This document shows, piece by piece, positions 9,302-17,843 of a stretch of DNA of 64,000 nt. Under the pieces are notes generated by a model, which had not been told where the DNA came from, made no database searches, and was given only the letters and a program-made list of their open reading frames with translations. Location of the stretch: the NCBI GenBank assembly GCA_020073565.1, contig JAIQEY010000004.1, forward strand, positions 62,001-126,000. Direction: 5' to 3'. How positions within the stretch are numbered: the stretch's first letter is position 1; each line of letters opens with the position of its first letter. Origin of the DNA: Terriglobia bacterium (lineage in GTDB: Bacteria > Acidobacteriota > Terriglobia > Terriglobales > Acidobacteriaceae). The translations under genes and the position numbers were made by a program.

Positions 9302-10704
9302 TACCGCACCTCCTGCTTAGCTGAAGACCTTGGTGATTGGATTTCGGCGGAATTCGGATTTGAGGTAGTTACCGTTCTGGGCAGCTGCGTGCCCACGGCG
9401 CGCTCCAGGTCAGCCAGCTGCGTCTCAAGTTCCGAGGCAGCCTTGATGTAGTCGAGCTCTACGTCCAGGGTTGTGTTTTGGCTATCGAGGAGGTTCAGGA
9501 AGTCGGTGCGGTCTGCCTGATAGGCGGCGACCGTTGCCTTAAGCACCGCCCGAGTCTGCGGACGCAGAGTGTCGTGGTACAGAGTTACTAACTTCTGCGC
9601 CACGCGTGCCTGCACCAGCGATTCCTGGATCTCAGCGAACACCGCAGCGCGCTCGCTTTCGTAGTCGGCTTTTCTGGCGGCAACCATTGCATTGGTCTCA
9701 GCGATTTCTGCATCGTGGCGTCCGCGATTGAGCCAGGGGAGAGTGAAGGAGAACTCAGCCGCGTAGGTGTTGCGATAGCGGACCCCCTCCGGCATGAGCA
9801 TGTATCCGCCGCTCAACGTGTAGTCAGGTTTGAGGGATTTCTCCGCCAGTTGCGTGCGTGTTTCGTCCTGCCGGATCGCGGCGGAGATGGCCGCCAACTC
9901 TGGACGGTTCTCCAGCGCGATCTTCTCCAGGTCGATCAGACCCGGCAACTTAGTGGGCAGCGAGTAAGCGCCCAGCACCTCGACAGGTTCGCCTGGATCT
10001 CGACCTAAAAGCGTGTTCAACCGCGCGCGCACAAGATCGCCGTCCTGTTGAACCATGACGAGGTGTTCAACCAGCCGGGTGAGTGCGATCTGCGCTTTCA
10101 GCATGTCCTGTTGGGGGACTTTGCCGACCACGTACTTGATGCGCGCGGACTCCAGTCCCTGACGAGCGAGCACAACCTGCTCATCGTGAAAGCGGAGTTC
10201 ATCCTGGTTCCGCAACAGCTCGTAGAAAGATCGGCGAACCTGTGCCAGGACATCACGCTTCTTTGCTTCGACCTGCGCCTTTGTGGCTTCTACAGCGCTG
10301 TCTGCCAGACTCGCCCGGAGTTGGCGCTTGCCACCACCAAGAAGATTTTGGCTGAACATGAACATGTGCTGGGTCTGATTCAGATCCCACGGCTTGGCCA
10401 GCGGTGTCCCCCAGCCGCGATACATGAACGAGGGATCCTCCAGCGCGCCCGCGCTCCCTTTGCGTGCTTCCGCAATCGCCACCTGCCGTGCGGACGCGCG
10501 AATTTCCGCATTGTTTGCCAGGGCAGCCGCTTCCAGTTCGGCCAGTGTGAGTGGGACCGCAGCTGAAGCGTGATGCGGTTGCGGGGGTGGCAGCAAGGCT
10601 TCGGCGCCAGCCATGAGGTTGGCATCCAGCGCAGAGGCGTCAAACTGCTGCGCGCCCGCACCTACGGCAAGTAGTATGAGTACCAGGAAAGCATGGACCT
10701 TCAT
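9301..10704 (-). CDS. cusC: TolC-family outer membrane efflux protein (CusC-like)
   Basis: The 467-residue outer membrane factor begins with a signal peptide ending near GAGAQ. It contains two copies of the long coiled-coil OEP repeat (about residues 55-240 and 255-445; for example LAELEAAALANN and LEKIALENRPEL). It is the exit duct for the adaptor and pump encoded downstream. No lipobox Cys is seen at the mature N terminus, unlike E. coli CusC. The stop overlaps the adaptor start by one base. The gap of about 110 bp to the upstream Cys/His protein gene still allows one transcript. Confidence 0.92.
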   Translation of the reverse strand: MKVHAFLVLILLAVGAGAQQFDASALDANLMAGAEALLPPPQPHHASAAVPLTLAELEAAALANNAEIRASARQVAIAEARKGSAGALEDPSFMYRGWGTPLAKPWDLNQTQHMFMFSQNLLGGGKRQLRASLADSAVEATKAQVEAKKRDVLAQVRRSFYELLRNQDELRFHDEQVVLARQGLESARIKYVVGKVPQQDMLKAQIALTRLVEHLVMVQQDGDLVRARLNTLLGRDPGEPVEVLGAYSLPTKLPGLIDLEKIALENRPELAAISAAIRQDETRTQLAEKSLKPDYTLSGGYMLMPEGVRYRNTYAAEFSFTLPWLNRGRHDAEIAETNAMVAARKADYESERAAVFAEIQESLVQARVAQKLVTLYHDTLRPQTRAVLKATVAAYQADRTDFLNLLDSQNTTLDVELDYIKAASELETQLADLERAVGTQLPRTVTTSNPNSAEIQSPRSSAKQEVR

Positions 10705-10814
10705 CTCTCTTCTCCACGATCAATGCAATGGAACGGAACATAGCTGGCAGTTGGCAGAGTCCAGGCGGACTGCGCCTGCACACACCAATGCCTGGAAATG
10801 AGAAGAGAAGGTTT

Positions 10815-11192
10815 CTAGACTCTCAGGACAGACGACGAACAGGATGGTCGCAAACCGGGCGGGGACTCAAGAAAAGCAAGAGACCGTAACGATGTGGCAA
10901 CAACAGCAGGCCCATGAATGTGAGCGGCGACTGGAACCGCCGCAATCGGATTCTTCACCGGCAAACGAGTCTGCCCCTGCAAAACGACCGGTTCCGAGTG
11001 GGTCGGCGCCTGGCAGCAGGTATGACTAACCGGCATCACCGACTGTCCGCAATGCCCCGCCATGTGATGGCAGCACGCGCGCTCGGCTTCAGTCTGCGCG
11101 AAACCGGGCAAGAGACACGCCATCGCCGGCGCCGCTGCCCACAGCAGGACAGCGCCCAGCACGGCGGCGGTTCGTATGCGATTCACTTTCAC
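10815..11192 (-). CDS. Small secreted Cys/His-rich protein leading the metal efflux operon
   Basis: About 125 residues starting at a GTG (11192). A signal peptide (AAVLGAVLLWAAAPAMA) precedes a short mature region with clustered potential metal ligands: ACCHHMAGHC, SHTCCQ and a later HIHG. I do not recognise a named family. Position as first gene of the cus-like operon, export to the periplasm and soft-metal ligands suggest a metal-binding accessory or chaperone role, which is inference. The open frame runs on to 11291, but the signal peptide places the start at 11192 or two codons later. Alternatives are a lipoprotein-like stress protein or a metal sensor without enzymatic role. Confidence 0.7.
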   Translation of the reverse strand: MKVNRIRTAAVLGAVLLWAAAPAMACLLPGFAQTEAERACCHHMAGHCGQSVMPVSHTCCQAPTHSEPVVLQGQTRLPVKNPIAAVPVAAHIHGPAVVATSLRSLAFLESPPGLRPSCSSSVLRV

Positions 11193-11339
11193 GAGTCTAT
11201 ATCCTGATCCATTGCCCGACAACAAGCAAGGTACCAATTGGTTGAACAGCGGGCTGTGACTACCGTCACAGCACTTGGGCGGCCCCAGCAACCGCTAAAG
11301 CAGAGAATTGCGTAAACCTATCGTCGTCCTGAGGATAGC

Positions 11340-11354
11340 TGGTGCCCGGAACCG
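11340..11354. repeat. 15-bp direct repeat of the tRNA-Leu 3' end
   Basis: The string tggtgcccggaaccg matches exactly the terminal 15 bases of the tRNA-Leu gene at 12781-12795, in the same orientation. Identity stops immediately on both sides. The spacing of 1.44 kb and the tRNA location resemble attachment-site debris left by tRNA-targeted integration. No integrase lies between the copies. Confidence 0.5.
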
Positions 11355-11360
11355 TGTGAG

Positions 11361-11444
11361 TTATCCCCTTTTCCTGAAAACTCGAACCGCCACGTAGATC
11401 ACGACCACTACTATTACGATCTCAACCAAAAGCCGAACCGTCAT
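11361..11444 (-). CDS. 27-residue single-span membrane peptide
   Basis: An ATG at 11444 is preceded by a near-perfect ribosome binding site (AAGGAGGT, six bases upstream). It opens a 27-codon frame ending in TAA. The product is one hydrophobic helix rich in Val and Ile (EIVIVVVVIYVAV) between an Arg-containing start and a basic tail (RVFRKRG), so inside-positive orientation is expected. It is too short for routine gene callers. It lies between the efflux operon and the DUF481 gene, on the same strand as both. Function is unknown; small helper peptides of membrane complexes have this shape. Confidence 0.6.
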   Translation of the reverse strand: MTVRLLVEIVIVVVVIYVAVRVFRKRG

Positions 11445-11595
11445 TGCACAACCTCCTTGACACACAATTGTCCCACCGATCCCTCCAGCGGCCAACAGGC
11501 AGGCTGACAACATCATGGTGCCAAAGAAAAAGCTGCCCGAAGATCAAGCGGCATCGCCAAATCGGGAATTCACGGTCCCACACTCCCCAGGTCGC

Positions 11596-12666
11596 TCAGT
11601 GCACGAAAGAAAAATTCAGACCTGTCGAAAGCAGCAGGTCGTTTTTCTTCTTTCCCGCTGGCGGATTGCTGACATAGATGTCGCCGAACGAATTCTGCCA
11701 GCCCAGCCACTTGTTGATTTTTGTTACCAGGCCAAGATTGAACGTGGTGCGGTATTCCCCCGTCTGGCTTAGGTTCGGATAGAAGTACCAGTTCTGGGTC
11801 AACACGGTGGCCTTGCCCAGCTTGTGCATAAAATCGTCGCCCAGGGTCAAGGCCGCTTGATTCCGTGTCATGGCGGGATCAGGCGGATTGAGCGGGACCG
11901 AATAGCTCTCGTGGGTGTAGTTTGCGCCTGCGAGGAAGTCTAACGTCGTCGCATCACTCTTGATCGCGTGCAAGCCGAGACCGCCACCGAAAAGCGAGCG
12001 CAAATCGAGGTTCTGCAACGAATCGTGATAGAAATCGCCGTTCACGAAACCAAACATGCGAGGCGTGAAATCGCGGTCATAGCGCGCCCCACCTCCGATC
12101 GCATTCGCGGTCGTGTGCGGAAACGCGGTCGGCAGGTCGTTGGTGGCGTAGACCGAGTTGGTGTACAGGCTCAGCTTGTCCCGAAATCCTTTCCGCGTCG
12201 CGGCGAATGCGATGTTCAGATTCTTGGTTTCGCTGTTTCCGCGAGTCAACGCGAAGCCTACATTCACGCCGCCATTCCAGCCTTCTCCGAAGCCTGGGTG
12301 CAGACTTTTCTCGTAAGCCGCCTGTTCCGCAGGGCTGCGTAGTGTGGCGATGGAAGATTTCGGCGCCTCGACCGATCCCGCGGTCCTGGTCGCGACCACC
12401 ACGTTGTCGCCGCTGGTGGTCACGGGCCCGACCACGTTCTTGCCGCCGGTCAAGCTAACGTTCAGGTCGCCGGCAGAAGTGAGTGCCTGGATCGCGTCAA
12501 ACTTCACCGTCACATCGCCTGCATAGTCCGTCTTGATGACTAGTTCCTTGCCGTTGGATCTGGTGATCGATCCGGTCAACCGGTCACCATTCTTCAAAGT
12601 GACCTGGTCAGCCAGGACCGGAATTGTCAGAAATAAAAGAGCGAGTACTACGAATTGCTGTCGCAT
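11596..12666 (-). CDS. DUF481 outer membrane beta-barrel protein with N-terminal Sm-like domain
   Basis: The 356-residue protein has a signal peptide (LALLFLTIPVLA), then a small beta domain (VTLKNGDRLTGSITRSNG, about residues 20-65). A C-terminal barrel of the DUF481/YdiY type follows, ending FGDIY...LNFSFVH with a terminal aromatic beta-signal. The ATG at 12666 follows a GGAGG site. DUF481 proteins are salt- or stress-induced outer membrane proteins of unclear role. It lies between tRNA-Leu and the 15-bp tRNA-end copy, so it may be cargo of a small acquired segment. Function is not known. Confidence 0.85.
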   Translation of the reverse strand: MRQQFVVLALLFLTIPVLADQVTLKNGDRLTGSITRSNGKELVIKTDYAGDVTVKFDAIQALTSAGDLNVSLTGGKNVVGPVTTSGDNVVVATRTAGSVEAPKSSIATLRSPAEQAAYEKSLHPGFGEGWNGGVNVGFALTRGNSETKNLNIAFAATRKGFRDKLSLYTNSVYATNDLPTAFPHTTANAIGGGARYDRDFTPRMFGFVNGDFYHDSLQNLDLRSLFGGGLGLHAIKSDATTLDFLAGANYTHESYSVPLNPPDPAMTRNQAALTLGDDFMHKLGKATVLTQNWYFYPNLSQTGEYRTTFNLGLVTKINKWLGWQNSFGDIYVSNPPAGKKKNDLLLSTGLNFSFVH

Positions 12667-12780
12667 GATTTCCTCCGGTTAATACGCGATTTCAGCCATG
12701 ATTCCCTCTCGGCAGGCACCGACCGGCCAAAACCACGAACGCGAGAACTAATTGAAGTGACTCAAATTCTGTGACTTAGG

Positions 12781-12869
12781 TGGTGCCCGGAACCGGAATC
12801 GAACCGGTACGTCCTGTTAGGGACCCGGGATTTTAAGTCCCGTGCGTCTGCCAGTTTCGCCATCCGGGC
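12781..12869 (-). tRNA. tRNA-Leu (anticodon UAA)
   Basis: Reading the minus strand, the gene begins GCCCGGA and ends UCCGGGC followed by an encoded CCA, giving a 7-bp acceptor stem. The anticodon arm is GGGA-CUUAAAA-UCCC, so the anticodon is UAA. A long variable arm and the TTCGATTCC T-arm are present, as expected for a class II leucine tRNA of 89 nt. Confidence 0.95.
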
Positions 12870-12888
12870 GTTTGCGCCTTCCTTCTGA

Positions 12889-12894
12889 ATTGTA
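12889..12894 (-). promoter_or_regulatory. Probable -10 box of tRNA-Leu
   Basis: TACAAT on the minus strand lies 20 bp upstream of the mature tRNA 5' end, which would leave a leader of about a dozen bases. No convincing TTGACA-like -35 is seen at the right distance. Confidence 0.35.
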
Positions 12895-13028
12895 CAGAAG
12901 TCACGCGACGCTCCCGGAGTTGTCTTGGTGTCGGTGTATATGCTGTTGAAGTCTGTTCACAATCCAGATCCTGCGATTTGACGGCACCTGCCTGCATCCC
13001 GCACTATTCTTGCGAATCAAATAAGGAT

Positions 13029-14186
13029 ATGGCTGGGGCGCGCTTGAAAATAGGGATTACCTGTTATCCAACTTACGGTGGCAGCGGTGTGGTCGCCACC
13101 GAACTGGGCCTCGAACTGGCCCGCCGAGATCACGAGATTCACTTCATCTCCTACTCGCAGCCCATTCGGCTGACTGGGCCGGAACCGAACATTCACTATC
13201 ACGAAGTTGAGGTCACGCGGTATCCGCTGTTCGAATATCCGCCGTATGACTTGGCCTTGGCAACGCGCATGGCCGAGGTGTCTCAGTTGTACGAACTCGA
13301 CCTGCTGCATGTGCACTACGCGATCCCGCACTCGGTGAGCGCGATGCTGGCGAAACAGATGCTGGCGGCGACTCCCCCGCGGCGCAAACTTCCGTTTGTG
13401 ACGACCCTGCATGGGACCGACATCACCCTGGTTGGCCTCGATCGTTCCTATCTTCCCATTACCCGGTTCTCGATCGAGCAGAGCGACGGTGTGACGGCCA
13501 TCTCGCAGTATCTGCGCGATCGCACGCTGAAGATGTTCGATATCAAGAACAAGATCGAGGTCATTCCCAATTTTGTGAACTGCGACGATTACATGCGCAA
13601 GCCAGAGTGGCACGAGCAGCGCCACGAATACGCCGCCGACAACGAGCGCATCCTGGTCCATCTCTCCAACTTCCGCCCGGTCAAGCGCGTGCTGGACGTG
13701 GTCGAGATCTTCGACCGCGTGCGCAAGAAGATTCCAGCAAAGCTGTTGTTGATCGGCGATGGTCCCGACCGATCCCAGGCCGAGTGGTTGGCGGTGCAGA
13801 AAGGAATTCATGACCACGTGATGTTTCTCGGCAAGCAGGATCAGATCCGCGAGAAACTGGCCATGTGCGACGTGATGCTTCTCCCCAGCGAACTGGAATC
13901 GTTTGGATTGGCCGCGCTCGAGGCGATGGCGTGCGAGGTTGTGCCGATCGCCACCCGCGCCGGAGGTTTGCCGGAGGTGGTCGAGCACGGCGTGACCGGA
14001 TTCCTGGCCGATGTGGGCGACGTTGAGACCATGGCGCGCTATGCGATTGAGCTGTTGAGCGACGAGTCGCGGCTGCGCAAAATGGGAAAACAGTCGCGCG
14101 CCGGGGCGCAGGCGAAATTCTGCACCAGCAGGATTATTCCGCTTTACGAAGACTTTTACCGGCGGGTGCTGGAGCGATCGTCGTAG
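13029..14186 (+). CDS. bshA: Glycosyltransferase BshA (GlcNAc-malate synthase, bacillithiol pathway)
   Basis: The 385-residue GT-B glycosyltransferase starts [20 protein letters not shown], which is characteristic of BshA. The string [12 protein letters not shown], the nucleotide-sugar motif ([16 protein letters not shown]) and the C-terminal E-x7-E ([17 protein letters not shown]) are present. It joins UDP-GlcNAc to L-malate, the first step in bacillithiol synthesis. A longer frame opens with TTG at 12978, but the ATG at 13029 fits homologues, with a weak AAGGA just before it. bshC lies about 15 kb away; bshB is not recognised in the window. Confidence 0.92.
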   Translation: MAGARLKIGITCYPTYGGSGVVATELGLELARRDHEIHFISYSQPIRLTGPEPNIHYHEVEVTRYPLFEYPPYDLALATRMAEVSQLYELDLLHVHYAIPHSVSAMLAKQMLAATPPRRKLPFVTTLHGTDITLVGLDRSYLPITRFSIEQSDGVTAISQYLRDRTLKMFDIKNKIEVIPNFVNCDDYMRKPEWHEQRHEYAADNERILVHLSNFRPVKRVLDVVEIFDRVRKKIPAKLLLIGDGPDRSQAEWLAVQKGIHDHVMFLGKQDQIREKLAMCDVMLLPSELESFGLAALEAMACEVVPIATRAGGLPEVVEHGVTGFLADVGDVETMARYAIELLSDESRLRKMGKQSRAGAQAKFCTSRIIPLYEDFYRRVLERSS

Positions 14187-15534
14187 TCATCAACTCTTCT
14201 GGATTAGGCAGGATCGGCAGACGCAGACGGATCAAAGTGCCCACGCCCTCCCGACTGTCGATCTTCATCTTGGCAGTATCGCCGTACAGGACTTTCAAGC
14301 GCTCAGCCACGTTGGCCATCCCGATTCCGGTCCCACCCAGGCCGCCGGGCGGCTCGGGCAGTTGGGTCGATCCCATACCAACTCCATCGTCTTCCACCTC
14401 GACCACCAGCCGTGACTTGATCAAGCGGCTGCGCAACGTGATGCTGCCTCCCTCAACTTTGGAGGCGAGTCCGTGCTTGATGCAGTTCTCAACCAGGGGC
14501 TGCAAAAGCATACTGGGTACCATGGCTTCCAGCGAGGCGGGATCGAGATCTTTGATCACTTTGAGCTTGTCGCGCCCAAAGCGCACCACTTCGATATCCA
14601 GATAATTGTCGATAAACTCCACTTCCTCGCGCAGTGAAACGAACGAATCCGTGCTGTGCAGGAGACGCCGGAGAATCGTGGCCAGCTTCAGGATCATCTC
14701 GCGTGCGGTATCCGGATCGAACCGCACTAACGAAGAAATCGTATTCAGTGTGTTGAAAAGAAAGTGCGGATTGATCTGGTTCTGCAGTGCCGCCATGCGT
14801 GCCTGGAGCAGCAGCCGCTCCTGTTCTTCCAGCTTCATCTGGATGCGCACGCTGTTGAAGATTTTCAGTTCCGTGCCCACGACCATGACCACGGCTAGAT
14901 AAATCGCGCTCTCTACCAAATACCCGTTCCGCGTGCCGCCATCCAGCCAAAGCCCGGGGCTTTCCATGCTGAAGACGGAAGCCGGGAAAAAGCGCCAGAT
15001 TTCCGTCTGCATAAAACGCAAGCCCACGATCGTCGCGAAGAAAGTAACCTGCCAATCGAACACGCGCGGCCGAGGGAGATTGCGGCGAATCAAGCGATAG
15101 AGGCTGAGATCGATGAACGGCGAGAACGACCAGATATCTTCCTGTTCCGGCGCGAAGCGGCGCAACTGCCCTGCAATGATTCCGGCAAACACATCCAGCG
15201 GCAAGCTCGCCCACTCGCCGTGGAGTGCCGCCGGCAGGGCCATCAGTGCGCCCCCGAGCCCGCCTGACAGCCTGCCTCCGATCACGCCCAGGAGCAGTGC
15301 CGTTTCCAACGCGAGATCGCCCGCCAGAAAGCTGCGGGCACTGAAGCGAATCCAGACGCCCAGGGAAATCGGGATCGCCATCCAGAGTGCGAGGTAGATT
15401 TTGTGACGAGTCTCACGCTGTTCGCGAAAGAGGAGACTCTTGAACTCCTTCGAGCGTACCAACGCGCTCGACACGGCGGCGGCTACGCCGAGCTTAATCA
15501 GGAGATTGACGAGTATCAGCCGTTGTTCGAGCAT
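14134..15534 (-). CDS. LytS-type sensor histidine kinase (His_kinase family)
   Basis: About 466 residues. The N-terminal half holds about six hydrophobic segments with a 5TMR-LYT-like GGRLSGGLGGALMALPAAL stretch. Residues of about 265-455 form the kinase: NPHFLFNTLNTISSL with the phosphoacceptor His, and the ATP-binding N box LVENCIKHGL and G boxes DDGVGM and GTGIGMANVAERL. The frame opens at 15681, inside alaX, but the ATG at 15534 with GGAA upstream gives a family-like start. The 3' end overlaps the convergent bshA end by about 50 bp. No LytTR regulator is adjacent, so the partner must be elsewhere. Confidence 0.88.
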   Translation of the reverse strand: MLEQRLILVNLLIKLGVAAAVSSALVRSKEFKSLLFREQRETRHKIYLALWMAIPISLGVWIRFSARSFLAGDLALETALLLGVIGGRLSGGLGGALMALPAALHGEWASLPLDVFAGIIAGQLRRFAPEQEDIWSFSPFIDLSLYRLIRRNLPRPRVFDWQVTFFATIVGLRFMQTEIWRFFPASVFSMESPGLWLDGGTRNGYLVESAIYLAVVMVVGTELKIFNSVRIQMKLEEQERLLLQARMAALQNQINPHFLFNTLNTISSLVRFDPDTAREMILKLATILRRLLHSTDSFVSLREEVEFIDNYLDIEVVRFGRDKLKVIKDLDPASLEAMVPSMLLQPLVENCIKHGLASKVEGGSITLRSRLIKSRLVVEVEDDGVGMGSTQLPEPPGGLGGTGIGMANVAERLKVLYGDTAKMKIDSREGVGTLIRLRLPILPNPEELMTTTIAPAPAGKSLRKAE

Positions 15535-15574
15535 CGCACGATTCGTTTCCGCGAAATGACGTGAATAGTTCGGA

Positions 15575-16804
15575 TCAGGCTCCGATTGTAGCTGCTGCCT
15601 GCCGCAAAAGCTGCTCGACATTGGTGCCGGCCGGCACTCCACCCTGCGCGAAATCACGGCTCCCCCCGCCGCGCCCTCCAACCGACGCCAAGACCTGCTT
15701 CAGGAGCGCGCCCATGTCGGCCGCGCCGCCAGCCGATTGAGCAAACACCAAACTCGGAGGATCCATGGTGCTCGCAACCAACGCGACCACCGGCACGCCT
15801 GTGCGAACCGCTTTCTGCGCAAACAATTTGGCGAAACCGATTTCGCGATCGGCAAACGAGCGTACGACCAACCGGCGGTCCTTTGTTTCCGGTATTTCAT
15901 TCAGCGCGCCGACCGCGAAGGCTTCGGCCAGTTGCTCGAGTGCGTCGTCCTTCTGTCTCCGCAGCAGCTTAAGATCGTCAAAAGACTTTCGGATCTGGTC
16001 GGGAACATCCCAGAGCTGCGCCGAGAACTGGGCAGCGGCATCGCTGAGCGCAGCAAAGTCTCGCCGGGCCGTGCGAATGGCTCGATCACCGCAAACGAAC
16101 TCGACCCGTGTTCCCTGCCGAACCTTCTCGGTCTTGCGCAGCAGGATGGCGCCGATCTGGCCCGTCGCGGCAACGTGGGTTCCGCCACAAGCGGACAGAT
16201 CGAAGCTCGAAATCTCGATCAGCCGCAACTGGTCGCGTTCAGCAGGCGGAAGTTTGCGCAGCCCAAGTTTCTCGGCTTCGGCCCGCGAAACGTAGCGAAT
16301 CTGCACCGGGCGATTCTCGAAGACAATCTGGTTTGCACGCTTCTCGGCCCCGACAACTTGCTCGCCTGTCACAACTGGCGCCGAAAGGTCAATCGAGCAA
16401 TAGTCATCGCCCATGTGGAATGAGACGGTGGGCATCTGATACAGCTCGATAAACGCTGCCGAAAGAACGTGCTGTCCCGAGTGCTGCTGCATGTGGTCGC
16501 GGCGGCGATCAGAATCGATGATCCCGCGCACGGCTGTGCCTTCCGCAACCCGCACCGGCGCTTCCAGATAATGAATAATCCGCCCGTCTTCGTGCTCGGC
16601 AACTTCGCTGACGCGGAAGGGATCCCTCGAGTCGAGCGTCAGCCAACCGGTGTCGTGGAGTTGTCCGCCGCTGGTGGGATAGAACGCGGTCTCACGCAAG
16701 ATCACACCGGCTCTTGGCTGCTCTGCGGCCGGGTCGAGCACTCCCTCAACGACCGATTCGAATTCCCGCAATTCGGGACTGTCGTAGTAAAGGCGTTTCG
16801 TCAT
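15575..16804 (-). CDS. alaX: Alanyl-tRNA editing protein AlaX (long form with DHHA1)
   Basis: The 409-residue free-standing editing domain hydrolyses Ser-tRNA(Ala) and Gly-tRNA(Ala). It carries the metal site HSGQH (His 108/112) and SACGGTHVA (Cys/His), preceded by FYPTSGGQLHD. The C-terminal DHHA1 domain ends with GGRGGGSRDFAQGG. No synthetase catalytic domain is present. The start at 16804 (MTKRLYY) is chosen over the upstream frame because it matches homologues; it has no strong ribosome site. It begins only 17 bp after the 3' end of the SRP RNA gene on the same strand. Confidence 0.92.
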   Translation of the reverse strand: MTKRLYYDSPELREFESVVEGVLDPAAEQPRAGVILRETAFYPTSGGQLHDTGWLTLDSRDPFRVSEVAEHEDGRIIHYLEAPVRVAEGTAVRGIIDSDRRRDHMQQHSGQHVLSAAFIELYQMPTVSFHMGDDYCSIDLSAPVVTGEQVVGAEKRANQIVFENRPVQIRYVSRAEAEKLGLRKLPPAERDQLRLIEISSFDLSACGGTHVAATGQIGAILLRKTEKVRQGTRVEFVCGDRAIRTARRDFAALSDAAAQFSAQLWDVPDQIRKSFDDLKLLRRQKDDALEQLAEAFAVGALNEIPETKDRRLVVRSFADREIGFAKLFAQKAVRTGVPVVALVASTMDPPSLVFAQSAGGAADMGALLKQVLASVGGRGGGSRDFAQGGVPAGTNVEQLLRQAAATIGA

Positions 16805-16814
16805 GCGAGGGGAC

Positions 16815-16820
16815 AAAAAA
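16815..16820 (-). terminator. U-tract after the SRP RNA
   Basis: The terminal helix of the SRP RNA (GCCUGGC side) runs straight into six U residues, which would serve as an intrinsic terminator. Incomplete termination would let transcripts continue into alaX 11 bp downstream. Confidence 0.5.
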
Positions 16821-16925
16821 GCCAGGCACCGGCGACCCACTGCACACGAAAGAGCCCGTTACCGTTGCTTCCTTCCGGACCTGGCGGGGTTGGCGGGAAA
16901 ACGTCGCGCGGGACCGATGCCTGAC
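16821..16925 (-). ncRNA. ffs: Small bacterial signal recognition particle RNA (4.5S type)
   Basis: The minus strand contains the universal apical domain CAGGTCCGGAAGGAAGCA. It is flanked by ends that pair perfectly over 12 bp (5' GUCAGGCAUCGG with CCGGUGCCUGGC 3', including G-U pairs). The size of about 105 nt is right for the short SRP RNA that binds Ffh. A U-tract follows. Confidence 0.95.
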
Positions 16926-16930
16926 TCTCC

Positions 16931-16939
16931 ATAGTATCA
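16931..16939 (-). promoter_or_regulatory. Extended -10 promoter of the SRP RNA gene
   Basis: TGATACTAT on the minus strand (TG-N-TACTAT) ends six bases before the paired 5' end of the SRP RNA. This is exactly where an extended -10 element should be. No good -35 is visible, which extended -10 promoters tolerate. Confidence 0.55.
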
Positions 16940-16959
16940 AAGAGACTGGCCAGCCCCTG

Positions 16960-17088
16960 CAGTTCTCAGTTCTCTGAAAATGCGATTGCCACTGGTACGA
17001 GATGGTTGCCCGGCACTTCCCTCTTCTTCGATGGGGAGACACGGCGCCACCACCCGCGTCGTTACTGAGAACTAGAACCGAGAACTGG
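16960..17088. repeat. Inverted pair of AGTTCTC-type repeats
   Basis: The string cagttctcagttctctg (16960-16976) faces gagaactagaaccgagaactgg (17067-17088). The same AGTTCTCAGTTCTC-type motif occurs at 51841-51872 inside the start of the NfeD gene, and in short form at 54819-54828. The intervening 90 bp hold no gene. Confidence 0.5.
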
Positions 17089-17098
17089 GAACCCTTTT

Positions 17099-17791
17099 TC
17101 ACCGCACGACCAGCACTTCGCGGATATTGTCGCGTGCAAGGAAGAACTTAATGGACGAAAAGTCGCGAAACAGGTTCTCGATGTGGCGGTTGTTAAACAC
17201 TCGCTGCAAGCGCGGAGATTGCTTTTCTCCCGCCGGATGTCCCGCCACTGGCAATTTGATTTCCTGCATCTCCAGCATGTCGGTTCCCGTGACGTGGTAG
17301 CGATAGCAAATTGAGTTCGGGCCGGCATCGCGCGTGTGGAAGAAAGTCAGCAATAGTCCGCCCGGCTTCATGACTGACCAAAGGCGGTCGACAGTCGGCT
17401 TAACCAGGCTTTCTTCCATGTAGTCGGGCAGGTTCCAGCACAGGACCACGTCGAACATCGCGTTGGAATACACCAGGTTTTCGGCAAGAAATTTCTTGCT
17501 GTCCAAAACTGTGTTGCCCGTTTCGTCCTGCATTCGCAGCGCGGGATCGAGCGCAGCCCGCAACAGGTCCTCGCTGTAGCTCTTGTGTCCTTTGGCAGTA
17601 AAGAAGCGGATGTTGTTGGCCGAGGTCGCGCCCATGTCAAGAACGCACAATCCATCCTCCGAGTTCAGCAGCCGCGAGATTTCCGCCATGCCACTGGAGC
17701 GGCGCGTCAGCTTCTGCGGAGGAGCAGAGGATGCCACCTGTTTCGAAGAGCTCCGAAAGAATTTCATTAAATTGTCAGCGACAGAGGCCAT
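17099..17791 (-). CDS. Class I SAM-dependent methyltransferase-like protein
   Basis: 230 residues, cytosolic. A Rossmann-type fold is suggested by the glycine-poor motif I (LCVLDMGATSANN, near residue 50) followed by MFDVVLCWNLPDYM (motif II-like) and LWSVMKPGGLLLTFFHT (motif III). These are the usual order for small-molecule methyltransferases. The SAM-binding motif is atypical (DMGATSANN rather than DxGxGxG), so activity is uncertain. It is followed downstream by the SRP RNA and alaX on the same strand. The bactofilin gene lies 53 bp upstream, so the two may share a promoter. Substrate unknown. Confidence 0.65.
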   Translation of the reverse strand: MASVADNLMKFFRSSSKQVASSAPPQKLTRRSSGMAEISRLLNSEDGLCVLDMGATSANNIRFFTAKGHKSYSEDLLRAALDPALRMQDETGNTVLDSKKFLAENLVYSNAMFDVVLCWNLPDYMEESLVKPTVDRLWSVMKPGGLLLTFFHTRDAGPNSICYRYHVTGTDMLEMQEIKLPVAGHPAGEKQSPRLQRVFNNRHIENLFRDFSSIKFFLARDNIREVLVVR

Positions 17792-17843
17792 GGATTAGGG
17801 CGCGTGCACCGGGCCGAGACGAGCGCCCAACCTCACACAGCGG

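Noticed and set aside
11355..12780. Complete integrative element between tRNA-Leu and the 15-bp copy
   Set aside because: No integrase, no mobility gene and a very small size; only the att-like repeat is supported, so it is kept as a finding, not annotated as a mobile element.
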